This document shows positions 55,303 through 64,000 of a stretch of DNA of 64,000 bases, piece after piece. Origin of the DNA: Stramonita haemastoma (Eukaryota; Mollusca; Gastropoda; Neogastropoda; Muricidae). Location of the stretch: contig CM060337.1 in NCBI GenBank assembly GCA_030674155.1, positions 38,885,065 to 38,949,064 on the forward strand, in the 5' to 3' direction. A program made the position numbers and the translations under genes. The notes below the pieces were generated by a model that saw nothing but the letters and a program-made list of their open reading frames with translations, was not told the DNA's origin and searched no databases. Within the stretch, counting starts at the first letter, position 1. Every line of letters starts with the position of its first letter.

Positions 55303-55430
55303 TGCGTTTGAGTGTGTGCCTGCATGCATGCCTGTGTGCGTGCCTCTGAGTGTGTGCACGTGCATGCATGCATGTGTGTGTGCATATGAGAGTGTGTAAG
55401 CGAGTGTGTATGCAAGTGTGTATGTGTGTG
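55217..55430. repeat. (GT)n with degenerate GTGC/ATGC tail
   Basis: ~41 GT units then TGCATGCATG-type degenerate sequence. Confidence 0.93.
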
Positions 55431-56569
55431 TGTTTATATGATGCTGCTTTTACATAAACATATAATGTATGGAGCTTAAAAGAAGTGCATTGCAGCAATA
55501 TTTCATTATGAACTGCAGTTTATTGTTTGTAAAAGAATTGATTGTTTCTCATATTTTTCTTAACTTCAGAAAAGTTGATGCCAAATCAAACAACATGTTA
55601 AACATGATAATAATCACCAAAATCTGCAACAACTAGCAGTGTGTTATTGAAGCCCCAAAAACAATACGTTTTCAAGATGACGAATTGGTAATAATCATGT
55701 CGCTTATCTGGCTGGATAGCTGAGCGACTGGGGACAACCTCAAGCTTCAACAAGAGAGCGCAGTTTCCAGCCTAAAACAGACAACAACTAATGGAGACAG
55801 ACAGACCAAATCTAATGATCTTCCACTGGACTGCTTGCTGCAGCAGCAGTCAGGCAAGCAGGCTGAGGCAGGCAGGCAGGCAGGCAGACAGGCAGGCTGG
55901 CATTGTGGCAAGCTGGCAAGGGGAGGAAGGAGGGAGGGAGGAAGGACACCCACCCACACACTGCTTTGTGCTGAGGGCCATCAATAATAAATCACTAATG
56001 AAGCCAGACTAGGAGCTTGGGGCTGCAGGAAGGAATCCATGTAGCCACCACAAGACTTGCCAACTTCACTCCCTTCACAAAACGCCCCCCTCCCCCACCA
56101 CCCCCACCCCACTCCTGCCCTCCCCCCCCACTCCACTCTCCTTCCCTCCCTTCCCCTTCATCAGACAGCCCCAGGCAATCACCATCATGACATCACCCAC
56201 ACAGCCACACTGACACTTCATCATTTCATGGGTTGACACTGGCTCCAACTGGTCCTATGTTCTCACTGTGGCTCTATATCTGGTCTCGTTGATGTCACTC
56301 AATGGTACACACTGTCTTTTCATTCACTGTACACAGTCTGAATATGATTTCCTTCAAAACAACATAAGTGTAAATTTTATCGTATTGCAGTACTATTGTT
56401 TTGTGCTTTTCTATTGCATTTATAGTATAGGTTGTGAAGAGACAATAAACCACAGAGAGAGAAAGAAAAAAAACATGCATTTTCCTTTCTTGCAAAAAAG
56501 TAAACAAAAGGCCATAATGTGCCCTTTATTCAACATTTTGAAGTGTGGACTATAGAAAAATATTCTTTT

Positions 56570-56632
56570 TGATGTGTGGACTTGCTTTCAAGAACAAGCA
56601 GACAGACTTGCTTTCAAGAACAAGCAGACAAT
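56570..56632. repeat. 27-bp duplicate GACTTGCTTTCAAGAACAAG
   Basis: GACTTGCTTTCAAGAACAAG then CAGACA, present twice in tandem. Confidence 0.8.
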
Positions 56633-57370
56633 CTACAATTTATACACACTACTTAAGAGCCCCTTATGTCGCACTCCCTCCTAAGCAAAAAGACTTCAAG
56701 CTGATGTTAGCTACCAAGTGTTAATAACCATAAGATAGCATGCTGCTTTTTAATGTTGGTAAGTTTTCTTCTGTGTGTGGTTTTTTTTCCATACTGTAAG
56801 TAACTGATGTCCCCAGCTGAGAAGTGAGAAATCAAAATGATTCTCTACCATCCCAAAGAGCCTTGCAGCCATTTTTTACAGTCTGCACAGCAGTCAACTC
56901 TCATCCCGATACCTAGTTCTAAATGAACCCACTAGAATTAGAGAGTAAAACCAAAACTCCACCAGGTTTTAGTTGAACATTAATAGTCAATTTTTATCGG
57001 GGTCTTTTTCTTCTCTCCCCCCCCCCCCCCCCCCCCTCAAAACAACCATCGTGATTTAATAAGTTTGACAGGTACTGAGGTAGTGAAAAACTTTACAGCC
57101 GCTGACAGACTGTTTTACCCTGGGGGGCTTGACAGCCTCGCTGGAGACTGTCACATTCAAAGTACTATTGGCAACCTGCCCAATGGCTTTAAACACTATG
57201 TCAGGTAGGGGGGTAAAGATCAGGTGGTCATTCGACCAGCTCACCATATATCATTCCTACCATCCACATGCCCTGAGGGTGTGACTATGTCATTAGACTG
57301 GATGTACGTAACGTACTTACGAACTAGGAACGTGTGTGTGTACATGTAGGAGAGAGAGAGCACATGTGTG

Positions 57371-57373
<3 letters not shown>

Positions 57374-57431
<58 letters not shown>

Positions 57432-57492
57432 TGTGTGTGTGTGTGTGTGTGACAAGAGAAAGAGACTAGAGAGAGAGAGAGGGAGTGTGTGG

Positions 57493-57572
<80 letters not shown>
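57374..57572. repeat. Two (GT)n tracts flanking a short GA tract
   Basis: GT 57,374-57,450 and 57,495-57,572, with GAGAGAG between. Confidence 0.93.
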
Positions 57573-57577
<5 letters not shown>

Positions 57578-58584
57578 CATGCGTGCATGACTTGCTATTA
57601 GGCATAACACTGATACTGTAACAGCCCATAACACTTCCTGGAGCATGTATAGTTTATACATGTACTCCCACGTGTATGTGAACATGCAAACAAATACTGC
57701 TCCTATACATCATTACTTTAAATAATACACAAAAATGAAGAAGGAAGAAAACTGACAATGTCTTGAAAATAAATCTGAAGCCCCAACACCCCCCCCCCCC
57801 CCCCCCCAAAAAAAAAAAAAGTTATAAAAAATAAAAAAACACTACCATCAACACCACTAAACAACAACAACAAAAAACAACAACAAAAACATAAAACAAC
57901 ACGCTGCATAGCTTATGAGGATCTGAGTCTATGACAAGCAAAGTAACTCCATGGACGTAAAGTACAGTGCTCAGGTCAATGATTATGATGTCAACCAAAC
58001 TTCACACTGTCAGGAGGGGGGAGGAAAAAAAACAAACAGCCTACTTGGGGCACTCAGGGCAGACACTAGGCTGCAAGCTGCCAAGCTCTAACTCTGAGAG
58101 AGCATTGACGTCTGCTGCCACTTCAAGCCACTCTCCTCTCCAGTCTAAATCACCTTTCTGCAGCTAAACAACAACCTCCACCTCTTCAGGATGCTTGCTG
58201 CTGGCTGCCTGTGCCTCCCTGCCCTGGAGGATTCTATTTCGGTCTTGGTCACAGAGTGACAGATGTGTTGATTATCATTACATTGACAGAAAACAGTTTG
58301 CTCATGAGCAAATCGATTTTGGGGAGTTTCTTCTTCATAGAAATCTATTGATAAGCTATAAGTGCTGGTATAGTGTTTATATCACAAAATTAATTAATAT
58401 AATTTATAAACTAAGAAAAGAAAAAACTCTAGCACGTTTAATATATAATGTAACATACTGTGAACGAGAAGACTAGTAAATTATACTATGCATGTGCAAA
58501 TGCACCTGACTAGACAGCAAGTTTTTAGCATAATAATTAATAGATTATATATTATAACATGTAAACACTCACAACACACACACA

Positions 58585-58640
<56 letters not shown>

Positions 58641-59058
58641 CCATGGGTTTTCATTTAAAATATTAAAAATAGAGAATCCCCTACGTAAAAAAAAAAAAAA
58701 AAAGGGGGGGGGGGTAAGTTCAACTAACATTCTAACAAACAAAAAAAAGTTGAATCAGTGAATGACATTCCCCGGCCTGGTGAAACTTTCCATCCTCTCC
58801 TGGGAGAATAATAGGGAGACTGACTCAGTCAGTGAGTGTGCAGTCAGTGTATACATGTATACAGTGGGTGAAAAAAAAAAAATTTCAACGAAAACAAAAG
58901 AAACCACATGTGATGTGCATGTCTGCAAGCGACCTTCACCACTTCTGGCTGACACATGTTCATGTTGACAATGGTTGTTGCCACCAGGGCCATTTGACAT
59001 GCAAACAATGTAATGACCCTAGTTCAGTTGTAGAGAACGAGAATGGTTAATCCCTCTG

Positions 59059-59059
59059 T

Positions 59060-59142
<83 letters not shown>

Positions 59143-59346
59143 TGTGTGTGTGTGTGTGGTGTGTGTGTGTGTGCGTGCGCGCGCACGCGCACGCGCACGC
59201 GCACGCGTGAGAGAGAGTATCTGTGAGGGGAGGATACATTATGAGAGAGAGGTGCACAGATACTGATAGACAGACAGACAGACAGAGACAGAACACACAA
59301 AAGAAAGGATGTGTGTGCCTATGAGTAGTAATATAACAAGAGCTGA

Positions 59347-59383
<37 letters not shown>

Positions 59384-59430
59384 CGTGCGTGCATGCGTGC
59401 GTGCATGCATGTGTGCGTGCGTGCGTGCAT
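59059..59430. repeat. (GT)n, GCGC and GACA tracts
   Basis: GT 59,059-59,172 ending in (GCGCAC)n, GACA at 59,270, GT 59,349-59,378 and GTGC 59,379-59,430: a cluster of Z-DNA-type sequences. Confidence 0.93.
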
Positions 59431-59544
59431 GTGTGTGCACACATATTTAACCATGTACACACTGTAAACAAGCATCATTTTCTGTGACTTGCAATGTTTT
59501 CCTACAATCTCTGCATGCACATTTTATGTGGAAATCCACATAAA

Positions 59545-59890
59545 TTTATAACTTTGTGCTACCACATCTCACATTTAACACAAATGTAAAAAATCTTCAT
59601 GAATGTGATTGTTATCACTGAAGCAAAAGATTAATTTCATTTAAAAATAACACACCAGTTCTTCTCCTTTACTACTTCATTTAACACAAATATATTCCTG
59701 AATGTAATCATAACCATTGAAGCAAAAGATAAATTTCATTAAATAACTCACCAGTTCTTCTCCTTTGCTACTTCATTTAACACAAATATATAATACTCCT
59801 GAATGTGATTATTACCATTGAAGCAAACAATCATTTATTTTACTAAATAACACACCAGTTCTTTTTTCGCACCAGTTCTTCTTTTTTCCT
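59545..59890. repeat. ~115-bp tandem repeat, three copies
   Basis: Blocks CTTCATTTAACACAAATATA, CTGAATGTGATTATTACCAT, TGAAGCAAAAGAT and CACACCAGTTCTTCTCCTTT recur three times, with the first and last copies diverged. Confidence 0.85.
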
Positions 59891-60240
59891 ACTTCATTTC
59901 TCAAGAAATAACCAACAGAAACAAGGAACTAACCACACAAGATAAGGACCTCTCTACCTTCCTTAACTTAAGCTCAGGCCCCCCCCCCCCCTCCTCTGCT
60001 CCCAGACAACCCCCCACCCTGGAGTCAAGATTCTGCTCTGCCCATGATGCTAATCAATACCAGCACTGGCCCTGAGAGGCCCCTGAAGGAGAAGAAGTCT
60101 CTCCTGAACTAACTCCGGTACTGGCTCATTTTCTCCTTCATTCCCTCCTGCTCAGCCAACCCCCTACCCAAATCCACCACCACCCACCCCCTTGAGTCCA
60201 GGAGTGAGGACAAACTAATCACATCTCCCCCTCCCATCCC

Positions 60241-60242
60241 CC

Positions 60243-60325
<83 letters not shown>
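60241..60325. repeat. C run followed by (CT)n
   Basis: ~15 C then ~36 CT units. Confidence 0.95.
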
Positions 60326-60328
<3 letters not shown>

Positions 60329-60637
60329 GTTGGCAGAGGTGGCTGAAAGGATTGTGCACTCTTTTGTCAGGTCTGGTTGTGACAATGTGAGCCCCTCATT
60401 ATCTCTGTGTGCACTGCTGATGCTCTTTTTTTTTCTATGCTATACATGTTTACTTTAAATATAATGACAGTGACAAACATCTCTAGCATTAGTAGCAAGG
60501 TTTTAAAACACACAGAAAAAAGTTAGGTCAGCAGAATCAACTAAGTTGAAAGTGCAGGCTCATGATTCACCTTAAAAAAAAATTTTTAAAACATACTTTA
60601 CAAATGAATAACAATGTTAGATGTTCACCCACTCAAA

Positions 60638-60669
<32 letters not shown>

Positions 60670-60779
60670 GTGACATCACACTGACACTTGTGACAGTTAT
60701 GTGCGAATGTGCTGAGTACACATGCACACATGTGTACTAAAGAATAGGAAAAGCATTCATGGTTAATGATTGACATTCA

Positions 60780-60842
60780 ATCTCTCTCTCACTCTCCCCC
60801 TTCCTTCCCTACCCCCCCCTCTCTCTCTCTCTCTCCTCTCTC

Positions 60843-60934
<92 letters not shown>

Positions 60935-61117
60935 ACACATACACAGTGACACACATGCCCTCACACACACACACACAACACACAACACACACACACACAC
61001 ACACAGTGACAGTACTGACACACACGCACACGCACGCACAACGCACACACACACACACAAACTCACACACACACACACAACACACACACACACACAACAC
61101 ACACACACACACACACA

Positions 61118-61162
<45 letters not shown>

Positions 61163-61166
61163 CAGT
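60780..61166. repeat. (CT)n-(CA)n cluster
   Basis: CT to 60,876, then interrupted CA blocks to 61,166 with TGACA spacers. Confidence 0.95.
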
Positions 61167-61404
61167 ACCACAGACACACACAAGCTTGTGTGTAAAAAGG
61201 AAAAACTACTGGCAAGAGGAAATTTCCTCAAACAACTTCCTAATCTCTTTAACACTACCCAAGCTTTTGGACTTTTTTTTTTAAGTATTAGTATTACTTT
61301 CAAGTGATTAGGAAAGAAGTTGGAGTCAGATGTTTCACCACTTCATTGCTTTTGATGTTTGATCTATCAGTCCTACCAAATATTAAATTTATAAAATATT
61401 AATT

Positions 61405-61672
61405 TAGGTAAGGTAAAGGTAAAGGTGTCCAAAACCTGTGTGGTTGTAGGGAGCGAGGCAGTCAGAGACCTAGCTTCTCTAGGGCCAGCATGTTGAGGGT
61501 GGAGCCCATCTCCTCTCCCTCGCTGCTTTACCTTCCCTGACCCTAAAGAGCACCCTATTTACAGCTGGATGAACTGGGGGAATGTACTGAAGCCAAGGCA
61601 CGCAAACGGTCACCCATCCAACTAGTATCCATGCTCGACACTGCTTAACTTGACTTGGGGAAATATTTTATC
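61405..61672 (-). mobile_element. SINE-D copy, head truncated
   Basis: Plus strand GGTAAAGGTAAAGGTGTCC, CTCTCCCTCGCTGCTTTACC, CAAACGGTCACCCATCCAAC and CACTGCTTAACTTGACTTGG correspond block by block to the copy at 5,575. Confidence 0.85.
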
Positions 61673-61918
61673 TACAGCAAAAAAAAAAAAACAAAAAAAC
61701 AACAAAAAAAAACCATCTGATAAGCAAATAAATCCTAAAGGTAGACAAGGGCAGAGAAAGGGTGGTGCTGCACTACACTCTACACTACAGTGCAGGTAAA
61801 ACCATTCTCTGACTCTCAGCAAAGCAGCCAAAGAGTTTTACCCAGAAAAAAATCTGCCACTAAATCATGGTAACAAGTTACAACACAACTTGCTCAGTGT
61901 ATGTGATGTGAGTGTATA

Positions 61919-61949
61919 ATGTGTGTGTGGGGTTGTGTGTGTGTGTTGT

Positions 61950-62019
<70 letters not shown>

Positions 62020-62038
62020 GAGTGTGTGTGTGTGTGTG

Positions 62039-62131
<93 letters not shown>

Positions 62132-62163
62132 GTGCTGTGCTTGTGCTTGTGCTTGTGCTTGTG
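61919..62163. repeat. Long (GT)n and (TTGTGC)n
   Basis: About 210 bp of nearly uninterrupted GT ending in TTGTGC repeats: the longest single dinucleotide tract in the window. Confidence 0.95.
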
Positions 62164-64000
62164 TCTGTCTAGAGCTCTGTCTTGTCTGTTGTCTGCTGCA
62201 TGTGCATGCATGTGTGTCTATAATAGATTGTCTGTAGGTGGGTGAGGAGTATTGAGATGCTTAAGTTCACATTCATGAATTAATTCATACAGTGATACAC
62301 ACATCAGTAACACCCCATGCCTGCCTGTGTCAGAAAGTGTATCATTTGTTCTGTTTACAAATTACAATTTACTATTGAGTCACTAAGTCGTATAAAATTT
62401 CTGTTGTAAACAGAAAACTGAAACTGAAAAAGCCCGAAAAGTCTGCGACATACCATAATATGGGCCCCTGAAACTGGGAAACATGTGTACATCCACAACA
62501 GATGCCATGAGCACTGCAATGACAAATAATAGTTGGGTTTGGGATTGTTTTGGGATTTGGTTTTGGTTTTATTTTGTTTTTAGTTTTCTGGGACAGTAAA
62601 ACAATTTATACATGTTATCTGATCTGTTGACGATTTCTAAGGAAAAGCACAGAACTTATAACACAAACCTAATACTATTTACTTTAAAAGAATAAAGCTA
62701 CTGACATTGGCTACATTACTGTACTGGCTGTGTGCATGCTGAGCACAATTGTTTGGGGGTTTTTAAAAGAAAAGCTCAATGTCTCCACACTGAAAAATTG
62801 CTAACAGGGCTGCCCTCTTTGTAAACTCTTTAAGTTCTGCAAACAACACTGGCTTTAAAGTTATAATGCATTCTTGGTTTGATGCATGTACGTGTATTAC
62901 ACATGTAAAAGAAATGATACAGCTACAAAATGTGGCAAATTGCTATACATGTTCTACATCTATAGATCTAACAAACTGTAGCAAAAAATGCTCAAGCAAC
63001 GTTCAAAAACTGTCACACAGTACAAGCAAAAACAGTGACCAGAAAAGGAACAGCTTGTGGTGTCAACTATCAAGCATCACTGCAGAAAAATCCCAAGTTT
63101 TATTGCTAGACACATTGCATTTTCCAATGGAAACTGGATACGTACATTATAACGTTTATAACACACAATATACTCCTCTTGATTTGCAGTTAACAGATAA
63201 GGTCATCAGTCTTTACTGTATAAAACATTTTTGTATAGTGCTATCAGGACAAACTAGGCTAATTTCCTTCTTCTCAGTAGACTAATCCAATGACTGTTAC
63301 CAATATACTCAGTCACTGAGTCAATGAAATTCTGTTTGCTTAGAGCTCCACTGTCACTACTATCATACCTTTTTCCAAAAACAACAAATAATCTTCAAAC
63401 CAGTCACATCCACAAGAATGAAGGTTAAACATAATGGCTGTAAATGTAATATTTTCCATACTCCATGCAAAACCTGAACAGGATCTGTTGTGTATTGAAC
63501 TTAACATGTCATTTTTTCCCCTTATCCTTTCAATCTTTGTTAATTATTAAAAACTGACCAATGGCAATGTGCTTTTACCAGTTTTTAGATATGAAGCATG
63601 CAAGTAGCTGGTCCACATCATTATAACCATCATCCTTGATACAGCTGACATCATTATTGAATGCACAGTTGCATTATCACGCTGGTCTTGTTAACATCAC
63701 CACTGCTGTCAGTACTGTTAGTGTTAATACCATTTAATTGAATTTTATTCATATCTCATCTTAAAATTCTCCTTCAGTCTCTGTTTTTACACAAAACAGT
63801 CACATACAAATTACAATAACTTCACAGCTATTAACAATATCCGGAACAATTAGGCTTCAGGATATATGCATGCATCAATTGGAGATAAGACAGAACAGGC
63901 CACTGCACTGGCCTTGTTGCTGTGAATACTGAAGGGGATTATCCAATTTCATACCTTGAAATTAAGGAAAGAAGTGGTGAGACATTCCAGAAATGTATGT

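Noticed and set aside
57056..57247. 63-codon minus-strand ORF as an upstream HIPK exon
   Set aside because: Contains no HIPK motif and does not end with the phase-2 donor needed before exon 1.
59024..62245. Long frames of Cys-Val, Thr-His, Ser-Leu or Arg-Glu repeats in GT/CA/CT tracts here and elsewhere
   Set aside because: Dinucleotide repeats stay open in all frames; no start context, domain or splice structure.
62866..63285. 139-codon plus-strand ORF with ordinary composition
   Set aside because: No recognisable family, AT-rich, inside the HIPK intron on the opposite strand, and no neighbouring exon; likely chance. A protein search with a hit would revive it.

Overview
The window is metazoan nuclear DNA, most likely from a mollusc and plausibly a marine gastropod. 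That placement is inference from intron-rich GT-AG gene structure, very dense CA/GT, CT/GA and TA microsatellites, many tRNA-headed SINE copies and hAT- and piggyBac-like elements; no marker fixes genus or species. Nothing bacterial or viral was recognised.

One gene is clearly present: the 3' part of a homeodomain-interacting protein kinase (HIPK1/2/3-like) on the minus strand. I reconstructed 16 coding exons between 51,091 and 24,101 by matching GT-AG boundaries with codon phase. Exons 1-4 (50,968-51,091; 48,874-48,996; 47,373-47,459; 44,663-44,847) carry the kinase C-lobe from the APE motif to the end of the domain. Exons 5-16 carry the long regulatory tail, including the nuclear-localisation-like KKRVKE segment, the SUMO-interaction-like IITIS segment, His/Asn/Pro/Ala homopolymer stretches and the conserved C-terminus ending at a TGA at 24,101. 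Four exons (40,694-40,782; 38,875-38,940; 34,566-34,681; 32,554-32,633) are short and were found only through splice sites and phase. All junctions agree in phase except for a one-base discrepancy inside exon 14, at a seven-base C tract. The first coding exons (N-terminus, N-lobe, catalytic loop, activation loop) lie beyond 64,000.

Layout: 1-24,100 is non-coding. The part nearest 24,100 is probably the HIPK 3'UTR; further out it is microsatellites, minisatellites and SINEs. 24,101-51,091 is the HIPK exons and introns. 51,092-64,000 is upstream intron with no exon seen. Introns hold a 2.0-kb hAT-like element, a 0.95-kb hAT-like element carrying a SINE piece, a piggyBac-like MITE, at least four tRNA-headed SINE families and many minisatellites.

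The most unusual pattern is that tandem arrays sit on the splice acceptors. For exons 8, 9, 12, 15 and 16 the repeat unit contains a decayed copy of the acceptor plus the first bases of the exon. For exons 2, 5, 6 and 10 an array begins within a few bases of the acceptor. In addition, the last ~65 bp of exon 15 with its donor and flanking intron is duplicated about 0.57 kb downstream in frame.
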